Shown here piece after piece: positions 11,559-34,186 of a stretch of DNA of 64,000 nt. Location: assembly GCA_031763025.1 (NCBI GenBank), contig JASSKH010000045.1, forward strand, positions 1,531,501 through 1,595,500, written 5' to 3'. The notes under the pieces were generated by a model that saw only the letters and a program-made list of their open reading frames with translations, ran no database searches and was not told where the DNA came from. Made by a program: the position numbers and the translations under genes. Source of the DNA: Macrocystis pyrifera (taxonomy: Eukaryota; Sar; Phaeophyceae; Laminariales; Laminariaceae). Numbering within the stretch: the stretch's first letter is position 1; each line of letters begins with the position of its first letter.

Positions 11559-11971
11559 GTTTACAAACAAGTAGTCAACGCTAACAAAACAAACCAGCAG
11601 CAGACAGACCACCACCCGCTTCCGGGCGTGAATGGTGCGTTTGTTGGTGGTGCGTGAGTTCGATTTCCAGCATATCACTTTTTCCACTGCACTATAATAA
11701 CTGGTACATATAAAATAGTGTCAACACGCAAGGGCTATAGGAGGTTTGTGATCTCGACAAGGTATCACGTGTCGAGGGGATAGCCCCGGAGATGAATGCT
11801 TTATGTGGCGCGAGAATCGTCGAACCTAAACGTATCCCAGTGTAACGTTTTCACGTTATGGTCGTGGGGCAGTTTCCGGGAAATTTTCGGGAAATATAAA
11901 GCCACTACTATTAATAGTGTAAGGGGGAAATCCGCGATCTGTAGGTTTGCAATATTTTTTTTTAAATCGGA

Positions 11972-12090
11972 GCGGCGCAGCCGCGTTTCTCGCTCGTTTT
12001 TGAGCCGTTTTGTATCCGGGTTTGGGTAAGGGTGATAAGGCGAGGGGTTGGGTCGGGTCGACCCCCGTACCCTTGACCCGATTAGGAAGT
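11972..12090. repeat. Interspersed repeat ending in GGGTCAGGG/GGGTCGGG-like tracts, copy 1
   Basis: Shares gcgcagccgcgttt, a segment like cccgttttg-tacgg, a G/T-rich tract and then cgtacc-ttga-c with 57228-57388. The tract here is ggttgggtcgggtcgacccc, i.e. G-rich then C-rich. Only the resemblance of these two copies supports calling it a family. Confidence 0.5.
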
Positions 12091-12295
12091 GCTTCCTAGC
12101 CCGCAAACAACGAACAGCCCAACCCTGAAAGACCCTACCGAACACAGGGTGGAAATAGTGAGTAGTCCTCGAGCATATGTTGTGTACCTGGTAAGTTGGA
12201 AGGGAACGTCCTCCTTCAGCCGAAACCTCTCCTCGTCTTGTATCTTGTTATCAAACAGTACCGACGTGTCTTCTTCGCGTTTTCACTACAGTAAA

Positions 12296-12485
12296 ATCAT
12301 CTCACTCTATCCCCCCACCCCCTCCCCCTCCCCCTCCCCGCCCGCTCCCCCTCCCCCCATTTCCGCTCCGCCCCCCTCCCCCCCCCCCCCCTGCTCCCCC
12401 TTCCTCTATTTCCGCCCCCCCGTTTTCCTTCCTTCCCCACCCGTCCCCCGCCCCCCCCCCCCCCGTCCCCCGCTCCCCTCCGTCC
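12296..12485. repeat. C-rich low-complexity tract
   Basis: Runs of C broken by T, interspersed with short CCGCT and TTCC words. Frames read here encode only Pro/Ser or Gly/Arg and should not be taken as genes. It sits just upstream of the first firm Pmp exon and could serve as its intron's pyrimidine-rich end. Confidence 0.7.
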
Positions 12486-12570
12486 TGTTTTCATGTGTCC
12501 TTCCATCCTCCGACGGGGGGGGAAAATAAAAATATTGTGTTGCTCCAATACTTGGAATCAACATTTTCAG

Positions 12571-22108
<9,538 letters not shown>

Positions 22109-23000
22109 TCTCGACCGCTCGCGAGACGCTTACGGCGACCGACGCCCCCGCCCCGCGGCAGTCGTATCGAGAGCGATTAGGTTAGCGTACCGTGCTTTAC
22201 TCGTCCCTTCAAGATTTGTTTTTACGGCGCTCGCCAGATCGGGGTGTTTCCGAGATGAGGTGGTCCACCGGATGAAGTCTTCTCTGAAAGATGGCATTTC
22301 ACTAAAGTGTGGTATACCTCGAGATTGGGAGTATTCCCCAAATGGGGGGCCTCCTCCAAATTGGGTGTCGCTCAAATGGGGAGTTCCCCGAATGTGCGTG
22401 GGAGTGTTCCCCAAATTCCTCAAACGGGTGTGAGGGTGTTCCCCAAATGGGCGTGTTTCTCATGTGGGGTACGATTGATTTGGGGATATGGAAGCAGTTT
22501 GATTTTATGTGTGTTGCATGTCGCCAGAAGATTTAGGTATCCACGGGGGCTTTGGGGGGCAGGGGGATACCGTGATGCAGACCAGACAAGACAAGACTTT
22601 GTATTTTTTTTTGTTTTTTTTTTCATTTTGGACGTGTGCGGTTGGTTGGATCGCTCAGTCTAGATGTATAGACGAACCGCAAGCTGAAAGAAGAAAACTT
22701 CGTACTGTGTGTTTTGTTGTTGTGGGAGGCTTGCGTGAACCACGCTACTTAGGTATTGGGTGGTCAGCGTGACGCACGAGAAGGTTAGATCACATATCGT
22801 GATCGTGCACTATGTGTACGAATAATAGTGTCAGGTTGGGAGGAAGGGGTTCAAGGTGAGAATGCTGAGCAGCTCTCTCTATTTTTTAGCCTTGGGAATC
22901 GAAAAGCCGTCGGGGTCGTTGCATGCCGCTGCGCGCACGAGCAGTTTTTTATTTTAGTGTGGACAAGGTTCGAGTGAGTGCCCTCTCATGTTATCTATAG
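22109..23000. repeat. No gene recognised; minisatellite at about 22290-22480
   Basis: Around 22290-22480 a roughly 20-bp unit like ttccccaaatggg-gtg-t is repeated about eight times in degenerate form. The rest is unstructured. It follows directly on the 3' end of the Pmp gene. Confidence 0.6.
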
Positions 23001-23131
23001 ATACGGACTTGTGGTAGTGTACGAGCAACATTCTGGACTGATTTCCTGGGAGTTGCTTTCTAGAATTCGCGAGGATTTTTCCAACATGTGGCAGCAACGC
23101 AGGCAGGCGTTCTTCTTGGCGCAGCTTGAAG
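23001..23131 (+). CDS. Possible single exon of unidentified gene
   Basis: Bounded by a candidate acceptor (ttatctatag) and donor (gaag|gtgtgc). The frame encodes YGLVVVYEQHSGLISWELL and then SRIREDFSNMWQQRRQAF, a helix-like mix of hydrophobic, Trp and charged residues unlike the flanking DNA. No partner exon was identified and the family is not recognised. Could be chance. Confidence 0.25.
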
Positions 23132-25680
23132 GTGTGCTCGGGTTTCCGCTGTCTGGTCAAGCGGCGTTTATTCGCGTGATTTCTTTGCCTTTTCTCTTTT
23201 TTCGTTTGGTCTGGGCGTGCAGCGGTGAAATGTCCTGTGAGGTCGGTAGAATGGACGGGTTTAAGCTGAGTCAGAGTACACCACGCCACCTAATAGTGCA
23301 TCAGTACGAAGCAGTGCGGTCGAATTTTTCTTGTCACCTGCAACTTTGGGTTGCCTTTGTGTCCTCCTATTAAACACTTTGCAAAAAGACACGAGAAGGC
23401 AAAGGCAGCCAAACCCGGTTCGAGATTTGGTTTCGCTTTTTGCTTTTAAGCGGGCAAGAAGAAAAAACACGTTTTCGGCCATTGGCCCGGTCGTACGGAC
23501 ACCGCAGTCATGTAGGAGTACTCTGCACATAAAATGCTGTCAGTAGTACGCATCATAGTACCTTATTTTCTTTTCTCCGTTTGCCAGCAACGTGACAAAT
23601 TGTGGAGGCGAGCATCCTCCTTTCCCCCCCCTTTACCTACCCCACACTCCCTCCCTGTCACCACAAGAAACGTGGGCCACGAGGGGTTGTAACTTGGGTG
23701 TATGATGTCGCCATCTGGGTGGCTCGAGGGACGCGCGCGCGTGCTTATTTTTCTTGTTGTAGCTCTATCGTTGGGTGAATTTCTAGTGGTGGGGTGGGGG
23801 GCTGTACCCACAGCACTACGGGCTTGGAGCGAGTGGAACAGTGGCTGATGGTCTCGCAGGTTTGTTTTTTTTTCGATTTTTCGATTCTTCCAACTTTTCC
23901 TTTTTTTCGATTGGTTTAAATTGGTCGGGTTTGTTTGGCTTTTTTTTCGATTTTTCGATGTTGTTTCCAGCCTGTTTTGCCGTATACCGCACACGGCGGT
24001 GGCATACTGTAGCCATTACGAATGTAGCAACTACTGTCTGTTGGGGTTCTATTTTCACACAACGTTGCTGCGGCACAACGCGGATGTTCCTGTCGGAAAT
24101 GACCATCGACAACGAACCAACCCAACCCTGGCTTCGTGTCGATGCTCCGCTGTTGACGGGTAGGATGTCCTCCCTATGGCCTATAGCCGATTGAGAGCTG
24201 CTACGTGCTCTGCACCCACGTTTTCTGTACGAAAAACTACTCGGGGGTAGAGTAGGAAATTTCTACTGGAGAAGAAAAACGAAGCTAGACAATTCCTCGT
24301 TGACGTTTGGTTTCGTCTTTATTTCGTGTCGCGTCAATTTAGCCCATAGTAGCCTCTGCCCGCATCTGGTGTGTGGAACGCCCCGACCAGCGTTTTATGG
24401 AAGTGGTTTCCGCAAGCCGGGTACAAGTAGAGTATTGTGGGCCTTGAGGCGACGGTCAGCAAATATGCGATTATAGGGGACCGGTCGGCCTTCGGGACGT
24501 GTCAAGACCTCTTTTGTCCTTGTCATACTGGCTTATTGTGTAGGGAGCGGTCAGTTAAAACTGTCAAACGGCGGTGTCCCAGTTATGTGTGACGGCGTGT
24601 CTGCGGCGTACGCAAAGCTCCAGTCGCGGCTATAGGATGTACGCAGAGACAAGGACGTGGTACGACACGAGCCTGACCCCGCAAAAAAAATAGTTCATGT
24701 GATCGGATGGGATGATGCATAGATACAACATTATACTATTATATATGCTTTCACTTTTCATCAACGTTCATTTTTCTTTGCATTTTGCCACTCTGTGTTT
24801 CCCGTAGTAATATATTTGCAACCCCCCCCCCCCCCTCTCTATGTTGTTCTTGGTGTTCCGGTGTTCATGGCGGATAACTTGAAAAAAGTTGCGTTTTGGG
24901 AGTAGCGAGGGGAAGGGAGGTGACGGGGGCGAATGTGTTTGCTCGATATTGATAGGTCGGGCTTGCACGCGCCCAATAGGCGTGTTTTTGTTTTTTCCCC
25001 CGGACTATCTTGACTGCGAAACATACGTTGGGCAGTGTCTAGTATTACACCATAGCCACTGAGCCGCGTAACAGTCGCTTTGGCTGCTTCGTAGCTCAGT
25101 TGTTAGTGTGTGTATCTATAGCACCTGACATATAGCAGGCAGATGTGGGGTGGAGCAGAACCGATTGTGTTGTTGGCGGAGGTTGTTGCAACGCGAGTCC
25201 TGTCAGGGTGGGTGGATGGGTGGGTGGGTGGGCGAAGAGTATAACCAAGGGCGTGATCGTTTGTTTTTTTCCCGCCTAAAAAGGCGTACGGCATTTCCTG
25301 CCCACAGAGTTTTCCTAGTGGTCAACTTTTTCGAGAAGAACCTTGTGATTGGTCGGATATCCCTGGTCGACCGTGAATGCACGCACGCCCGCACGGGTTT
25401 CATACGTAAAAGTTCAGGGGCGCTGCACTTGACGGCGGCGGGAAGTGAGAAGAAATTATCTGTTTTGATTTATGTGGGTGGGGTGTGGGGTCGGGGTGGT
25501 CGGTGGAGCCGTTGGAGCTCGTGTCCCTTTGCTAAAGCTGCGGTCTAGGAACTTATTTCTTGCGTCACCGCCAGCTTTTGGACAGGACCTGTTTTATATA
25601 CAGGGGAAACTTGAATTCCTATAACTATTTTCGTGTGGACCTTCTGCCCCTACGGCGCCGGCGTCTCTTCAAGGGAGTAA
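23132..25680. other. No gene recognised
   Basis: No exon with a convincing frame and borders was found. There is a C run at about 24821-24836. A box-A-like gtagctcagttgttag at 25090 has no matching B box or cloverleaf, so it is not called as a tRNA. Confidence 0.4.
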
Positions 25681-25683
25681 CGC

Positions 25684-26062
25684 CTCGTTGTGATTGGTCT
25701 GTTCTGCCTTGCTGTGATTAGTCACTTACTCCTCCATGTGGTTGGTCACTTGTGGCTGTGATTCATTCGTCTCTGCTGCCTCGATGTGAATCGTGACTTT
25801 TGCCTTGCTGAGATTGATCACTTCTGCCTCGCTGTGAGTGGTTACTTTTGCATCACTTGGTATGCCTCGCTGTGATTGGCCGCCTTTACCTCATTGTGAT
25901 TGGTCACTTGTACATCCCTGTGGTTAGTCTACCTCCCTGTGATTGGTCATTTCTGCCTGCCTGTCATTGTCACTTTATGTTTTGCAATATTTGATTGATC
26001 ACTTGTGCCTCGCTGTGATTGATCACTTATGCGTCGCTGTGATTGGTCATTTATGCCGTCAA
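25684..26062. repeat. Minisatellite, about 24-26-bp unit
   Basis: At least a dozen degenerate copies of tgcctcgctgtgattggtcac-t. Copies differ by a few substitutions and by the spacing of the tgcct element. Confidence 0.85.
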
Positions 26063-27149
26063 CCTGGTGCCACCCCGGGCAATGCAAGTGTCCTCCTGTC
26101 GGTCCAGATGATCGTTCAGTGACTCCAGGAATAACGCTCGCCCCGCCCCAAACGATTACCATGTTCATCGACTCCAGAAGCGACCGTTCGGCAGTCCTAT
26201 TCGATGACGATGCCCAGCCTTTTGTTCGCTATAACAAACTACATGCTGAGCTATTCGAGTCATGTGACCGAATAATCTCAACAGCAATATGGACCTAGAG
26301 ACCGACTACTGTTTGCAAGTGGTGCCTTTAGCTCCGCGCTGGTCGCTCACGCAAGGTACTTGACGATGTCAGAAGTTCAGGTTCTTGAATTATTAGTAGC
26401 TGCTGCTTGCCTCGCGTGGGCTTTTATTACAGGCGAGGGGAGACATTCTGCGATATACAGATATCGGCAGACGTGTTTTCCCGTATACACTGTCGCCGTA
26501 TGGACCAGGCAAACCACAACCTATTGGTGGCTGTTGGAGGGTGAGGCGCCCTGCTCCCGCCGTGCTTTCGTACTGCTGAAGTCCTAGCATACCACTTTGT
26601 CCCGTAATATGGTAACCGCGTTTAACAATGAGGCGCGCGAGCTTTGTTCTTGGTTTTCCAAGGAAAAAAAGCAGACGTTCAGTCTGAGCCAAACCCCGCC
26701 GGTGCCCACTGGTCTCTCTCGACACTCGCATCATCTCCAACTGCGACTTCACAAAAAAAAAATGCAAGCGAACTGAGAACAGCGCTCGCATGCAATTCAT
26801 CGAGGGCGATAACAATTATTAATTGCTGCTTGCCTCGCCAGTGTCTGCTGAACGAAGGGGCGAGGCACTCATCAGAAAAGCAGGCGATAACTCCTGGCAG
26901 GTATGATGAGGGGACGCTTCCTACAAATCATAATGCCGCAACAGGGGAGAGGGGACACCAACACTAGCCCACCCTGAAGGGCCGTATATATATGCAGACT
27001 CATAGAAAACTCAAGCACGCCAACCACACCAATCCGGAGAATTCGGAGAATGGATCGAAGATGCGGCGCTTCACAACCCACCCCGACACCTCTAACTTGC
27101 AAGGCTGACGCCGAACACCCGTGGAAACAACAGTGAACCCTCCCTGACA

Positions 27150-27390
27150 CAATGTGGGCGTTCAAAACTCCCGAGGTAACAGTGTAGTGACGGCAGAACA
27201 GACCGATTCTTGTCTGGGTCTTTCATTAGCTTGACGTCCCGGTACTCTTCCTTCAGATCTTGGAGAACGATGTCCGTGAAAGTCCGTGTTGTTCCTCCGT
27301 CTCCTCCGTCTCGGTCACCAGGTTGTACAGTCGTGCGAGCTCGTCAATGTTGTTGGCGGGGTCAACTTCCAGAGTCTTATTCGAGGTAAG
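27150..27390 (-). mobile_element. Remnant of a Ty1/copia-type Gag region
   Basis: Two minus-strand frames look coding. The first holds NNIDELARLYNLVTETEE at 27357-27295. The second holds FTDIVLQDLKEEYRDVKLM and KDPDKNRS at about 27280-27205. The second resembles the DIVLQxLxxEYxxVK segment of copia-type Gag (UBN2-like) from general knowledge. The frame change between them and the lack of the rest of gag-pol point to a decayed fragment. An exon of a host gene is the alternative. Confidence 0.35.
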
Positions 27391-28604
27391 TGACGCATTG
27401 CGCGGAACGACACTGGTTCCCTATGAAGACCCAACATGGGTGAATATCATTTACGGTAAAAAAATGTGCGCCAAGGATGGCCACTCTCCCCACCGTCGCC
27501 AGGAGGAGGCTGCAGCAACGACGCTGCCGAGAAAAAACCAAGGCGGACACTCGGTAGAGTGCGTCCCACACAACAACGATTGGCCCGGGAACTTGTGACC
27601 CGTGCTAGGACAGGGCATGCATTGTACGCAACATTTTCTGGCCAAACTGTCACTGGGACGTCCCTCCTGAACTGAGGAGCTACCGAATAAGGCATGCCTC
27701 GTTTGAACAATATTGTTTATTGCATACCTCGTAGGCCTTGGGGGATTATCGGTCGGATTGCCCTTTCGTATTGTGCCAAGGTCAGTGTTTGGGTGATGAG
27801 TAAAAAACTGCTTGAATCGGGGAGTCCCAGAAAATTGCAGGTGCTAGTACCCCTACCAGGTATAGTCGTACGTAGTACGCGTCTTTTATGTCGGAGAGCT
27901 GTCGAGAGGCGATGTAAACGTTGGACAGTCTTCGTCGAATGGGTTTTTTGGCGGCTGCTGCCTTCTTGTGTCAAGACCCGCCGCGATTCCCACTCCTGAC
28001 GAACCGGTGTCAAAAGATTAATTGGGTATAATATGTTAGCTCAAACGGCTAACCTCTTGGGACTTCGAGGGGGAAGAGGGTCGAAAACGCGTAACGAATA
28101 CATCGTCGGTGACACGTAGCAGTCCCGGCATCAGGGGTTGGAGATGTACGTGCCCGAGCTAACATGGTGAACACAGGGAGATGTACGACACGCTGCGCAG
28201 CATACGGTGAGACTTATTCCACGCTCTTCTCTACGAGTAGACGCTTGATACCATCGCGCTCGTCCCTTTTCTTCGCCGTTAACACTAAATGGGCCCCAAA
28301 CGGGTTAAGATTGCTCCGCCGCGAGAGAGGCGAAAAACAAAAATACAACTTACCAACGGATACAGTAGTACCCACCGAAGGAAACGCCACCGAGAGCGGT
28401 ACCCCACAGACCAGAACACCAACGCTGCCGTAACAACTAAATATCACACAAAAAGAGTCCCGTCGCTCAACGCTCCTCTCCGAACATTCGATTCGTTTCT
28501 CGCTTCACCCTTACGAAATAAGTACATTACATGCACGCAGACAGAGCCGCGTCGGACAAGACAACGCTCTACTTCCTCCCCAAGCAGCTCCACTTCTCCC
28601 CTCG
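27391..28604. other. No gene recognised downstream of the methyltransferase gene
   Basis: This stretch lies 3' of the methyltransferase stop at 28605-28607 (minus strand), so its right end should contain the 3' UTR. I see no clear polyadenylation signal, repeat or exon. Confidence 0.4.
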
Positions 28605-31600
28605 CTATAAGTCACTACCGCCGTCACCCCCCCGGTGTACCGCTCCCTTTCGGAACTTTCCGTGCGCCCACACTCTTCTCCGCGCCACCCCCTGCCCTCT
28701 GTTGGCGTACTGCCTGCGCACAAACGACAACTCCTCTTCAATCAGGCTGGCGCCACCGCTGCCGCCGAATTGGCTGCCACTCTCACTCTCGACGTCGCCC
28801 CCCCCTCCCCCACCCCCCTGCCCCCGAGGAGCCACCGCAAAAGAGTCGCCTTAAGTCTTCGAGAGAGAAAAAGTAGCTTGTAGTTCCGTCCTATGCTTGC
28901 GTTCACAGGATGAAGAAAATGAAAAAAGGAGAGGGAAACGGAGAGAGGCGGTGGCGACGGTGGGGGCGGTGGGGGCGGCGGTGGCGGTGGGGGGGGTGTA
29001 CTCGATAGGAGAGATGTACTCGATCTCATGCATGCCCACAGTCGTATGACCATAGACCCTCGCATCCCTACAATGCCGGGACGGAGCATGTCGGGTTTTC
29101 ATCGACCAGGCAGACATTGCTTGCACCAAGCGCGAAGCGCCGTAAGGTGTTGGGCGAGTCGCAAGAAGGGTGAGCTGCGCCCTACTCAGAACCGCTTGTG
29201 AGGCGGACTTGCATCTGGATGACAGCTTCAAGAAGTTAATTTAATATCCGGTGTACGAAGTAGCAACGTCCAGAGACAGCAATGGGAGTACTATGTAACT
29301 GCCTCTTGACTGCCTCACCATAAACACTACCAGATACGTGATACGATCCTTCCCCTTGCGAGGAATAAACGTTTCTTCACCTCGCACAAATAACCTAACT
29401 CGACCACCAGCCGTGACCGACCGCCAAAAAAAAGAAAGAAATCAAAAGCGGTAGCCTGGTTGTCTAGCTCAAGTAGTGGCCGGCATGTTTTACAGTGTCG
29501 TTGCCAACCGACGCCAACCCAACCTATATATAGTAGGGGGGGGGGGGCATACCAATTTCAATGTAACATAAATTGTACACAGCACAACAGGCGAGAAATC
29601 CTCACCTCGCGTACCGGATTGTGTGGGAAGATCGCTAGATACGTACGGGAAGTGCTATAGACCCAAGCCGAAAAACGTTGCACGACCGGTAAACACTGTC
29701 CCACAAACTACTGTACCTAATAATAGTGTACGACAGCGTACGCCGATATAATACACCCTTGAAACAGAAAACAGACGAAACACTGTTGTAGACCCGAGGC
29801 GAACAATCTTTGAGGAAACCGAACCCACAAGGCCTTGCACGATTTATATAAACCCTGCCACTCATCGCAAAACCTGAGTACGTACGAACGTATTCCTCGC
29901 CTGCCTGACGTAGAGGTTCTCGCCCAGTTGGCGCCCCTTCGCGAACCGCAGCTGGGCTTCGTCGTGCCTGAGAAACGTGTGAAAATGCCCATTCGGCGCA
30001 ACGAGAACGGCAGGCGTTTCACGTGCACATAAATCGTCTTGTCTCAACAAGGTTGCAAAAGACGCGGACGGGGCGCGAACTCTATAAACACACATTCCGC
30101 ATGACTGCCCCAGAACATAAGTACGATTAGGATAACATGTATTCACACAAACGCTCCTGACATTTTGGGACAGAGTGGTACGTCACATGAAGTTTGAACT
30201 CACTGAAGCGAAGATCGTACGGTGCTTTCATGAACTGTGAATAACTATGAAAGCCAACTTCAGGTTTTATGCGGAGGGAGGTCTCTTGTATATTCCCGAA
30301 CGATATAAGCGACAGAAGGTCTGATTTCCTCACAGACGGTGGAGCACTTGCCGCTGGACCTACTGTTGTGACATACTGCTGGACTGACTGCAACCTACTG
30401 CGGTATATACAAGGCGCTTCGCTCCGCGGGCGGCCTACGCCGCCCGCTACGCTCGCTCACGAAGTAAAAGTACATCAAATTATACGAAACGTACAGAGAT
30501 CCATGATTGAATATAGTTTTTTTTTATGATCGTACAGAGTTGCAAACTGCCGACTTGATAATGTCAAGAGTCCCGCCGCGATGCTTCAGGAGAAAACAGG
30601 TCGGAAGGCACATACGCTTCGCGTCGCGGGCGGTTCGCTCACATGCCTTACGTACGTACATACCCCAGGTACGTAGGGTACTTTTTTTCGTATTGTGAGT
30701 AACTGGTGTATGCATGTGTACGAAAGAGATAGCACAGCACGGCACAACAGCAAACCGCAAAAGCAATAAAAACGAAAACCGAAATTTCTGAAAGAAAAGA
30801 AAATCCCCGCCCGCTCTCGTGTAATAGTTTTCTGCCTGATTGGAACATCTTGCACTTGTCAAAAAAAAAAAAAATCCAACAGCAGAGCTTTTCTCTCAGC
30901 CTCGTACGCAGCCCGCCTTTCTCGCGACTACCTCGCCACCGATTCGGTCCGGGTAAACCCTCCTCACTCTCTGTCACAGTGAGCCCCGTCGCCCGCCTCG
31001 CGTGAAGCCCGGTGCTCACCGTGGCCGTTGTTCCCCAGCTCGACAATGTTGGTGCTCAGACTGCGTACCTCTCCCTTTGAGCTTCAAGACCGGTCGCAAA
31101 AATAAGCACCGCTTGAATAGTATCTTGAAATCCCGAACGACCCTTATAATCTCGTATATACTCCATTTAAAACCACAAACGGAGCCCAGACAGAGCCCAT
31201 TCATGCTCCCCTCGTGTCTCAAGGCACACGCGACGCCTAGGCACGAAAACGGCGACAAGGCTCCTTTCAACTCCCCCCCTACCCGCCAGCACCCGCTGAT
31301 ATCCGCGACGGCGCCAGGCTCGCCCGCGGTGCAGTGCTGCGAGTACACGCACGCACACGAAGCGAAAGAAGAAAAAAGGAAAAAAGAACCGGAGGTGCCA
31401 AGAGAAATGGAGAAAACAAAGACCCGCTGGAAAGGTCCGGCAAGTAATGAAAGGAGGCGATTCCCAAGTGGGAGCTCTGAGAGGCCAGGGATGTACCAGG
31501 TATCAACCAAGCACGCTCAGAGAGTGAGATCTAAGTAAGTGGTTATATATACGTAGCACCTGCCGTAGTCCCGAAAGAGAAGCTTGCCTCCAGGCCTCAG

Positions 31601-32912
31601 CGCCCGCTCGGCGAGCTCGGCCACCCTCATCATGTTCTTGGGTGCCACGGCTGACAGGCTGAACTGCAGCAAAACTAAGTCCACGCCTCCACCCTCCATC
31701 ACGCTCGCAGGGAGGTCGTCAACGGTAGCGTCCAAAACCGACGCCTCACAGCGCCCACAACTGCACCCGCCGCGAGACGAGACGAAACCAGATGAGATGA
31801 GATGAAGTGGGATGAGATGAGGTGAGATTTGATGAGAATAAATGAGATGATGTGAGATGATATGAGATGGGATGAGACGATATATGACAAGCTGAGATGA
31901 TTGGATAAAAACAATAGTTCGGAAGTATGTCATGATATAATATGATACTACATGAAGTGATACATGATACGATACGATACGATATGGTATATTATGGTAT
32001 GGTACGGTATGGTATGGTATGAAACTAAATGATAAGATATGAGGTTCGAGAACCGTGCACAAATCGGGCAGATCAGATCCACCATTTCGTCATCTACTGC
32101 ACATATTTCGAGGTTAGACCCCTGGTTCATACCGTAGGATCAATATGGTGCGGCCTTCAAGCACCTGCTTGCCGAATGGGATCTGCATAGTCTATAAGAT
32201 TTGTATGGTCTGTATGGTACGGATCTTGCACACAACACGTCACCCCGACAAATATAAGATTCATGCTATCTAAATCGTGATATACTCGATGTGCAGAACA
32301 GCGGTGGAACGCGGGGTAAGCAAAGGATATCATGTTGATTGTGCTCGGAAGGGGGGAGGGGGTGTACTCGATAAGAGAGATGTACTCGATCTCATGTATG
32401 GCCGTAGTCGTATGGCCATAGACCCTCGCATCCCTACAATGCCGGGACGGAGCATGTCGGGTTTTCACCGACCAGGCAGGCATTGCTTGCACCAAGCGCG
32501 AAGCGCCGTGAGGTGTTGGGCGAGTCGCATGAAGGGTGAGCTGCATCCTATTAAGAACCGCTTGTGAGGCGGACTTGCATCTGGATGACAGCTTCAATGA
32601 GTTAGTTTAATTTCCGGTGTGGCCACTTCCAGAGACAGCAATGGGAGTACATCTGCCTCTTGGGTGCCTTACCTTGAACACTACGTGATACGATGAATCC
32701 TTTGTGCAGAGTAAAGGTTATTTACTTCGCACAAATGATCTAAATAGACGACCAGCTGTGGGCGACCGCCAAAACAAAAAAAAAAAAAAAAAAAACGGTA
32801 CCCTGGATGTCTAGCTCACGTAGTGAGCGGCACGTTTTACAGTGTCGTTGCCAACCGACGCCAACCCAACCCATAATATATATATATATATATATATGCA
32901 GGGGGGAAGGGG

Positions 32913-32980
<68 letters not shown>

Positions 32981-34151
32981 AGGGAGGGGAGAGGGGTGCT
33001 TGGAGGGGAAAAAAATCAATCGTCGACACCGGCGGATCGCTCGTACTTTCGGCGAATGTGGCGCAACGACTAGTAGGACCGATCTCTCGGCTTCCTCTCG
33101 AGATTCCACAAAGATGTGCAGGTTCGTCTCTCAGTGTTGTACTTGTTATGCCGTACTATATTGTAGCTGGTATTATGTACTGTACTAACGTCGTGATCGA
33201 GCGTTCCATTGTTGGTTCGATCGTCGCCCTCCGGCGCAACCCCGGAACGAAAAAACGCTAACCGAATACGCTCACCACCCATCAGCAACCAACACGATTA
33301 CAGCCGCAGTACAAAAAAAATTATTTGGCATTATTTTTGTTTACCGTAGGTGAAATGTTGTTCAGGTTATCTCCTTTTTTCGTGTCGCTCTTTCTTCTTC
33401 CGTCCCACAACGATTGAAGACTGCCTGCCTTGTGACCACGGGCAAGAGTATGGCGACGAGTCTTGGAGCCTGTGAAAACAACATCAACGAATAATAACAA
33501 CAGCAACGACCACACTACCACCGACATCAGCAACAACTACAACAAGATCAACAATAGCAACAACAGCAATGTTAACAGTATCAACAACACTACCACCACC
33601 ACACCAACAACAACAGCAACAGCAACAACAACAACATTCCCTACCTGCACACCTCTACCTGTTCAAGAGATGCCGCTTGAGGACCTCAATTCCTTTGGGC
33701 GCCAAGTCGACGGGATAGAGTATGGTAAGTAGCGTCCCTGTAGACTCCTTGTACCTTTTCGTGGCAACACGATAGTGTAAGATAAACAACAACAACTTCT
33801 ACCTTCACACCTCTACCTGTACATGGGATGCCGCTTGAGGACCTCGATTCCTTTGGGTGACAAGTCCACCGCGAACACGTAGAGCTCTCGGTTTTCTTCC
33901 AGCAGCGGAAACACCGCGTTACCCACCCCGCAGCCAAGCTCCAGCAGCGTTACCCTTCGCCGCGACAGTCCGGCCGCATCAGTGTTACCACCCGCCCGAC
34001 GTCCGACCCTTGCGCTAACAATAAGCGCGGGAACGACAAACGGGGGTGGCAGATGAGTGATGATTATTTAGTAGGCGTCAATCCCTGTTACAGCTCGGGA
34101 AGGGTGGGAAACGGCTAGAAGAGGCAAACCCTGCAAACTCTAATAGACTCG

Positions 34152-34186
<35 letters not shown>

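Noticed and set aside
25085..25160. tRNA-like start gtagctcagttgttag
   Set aside because: No B box (GTTCRANNC) and no acceptor stem or cloverleaf could be formed downstream.
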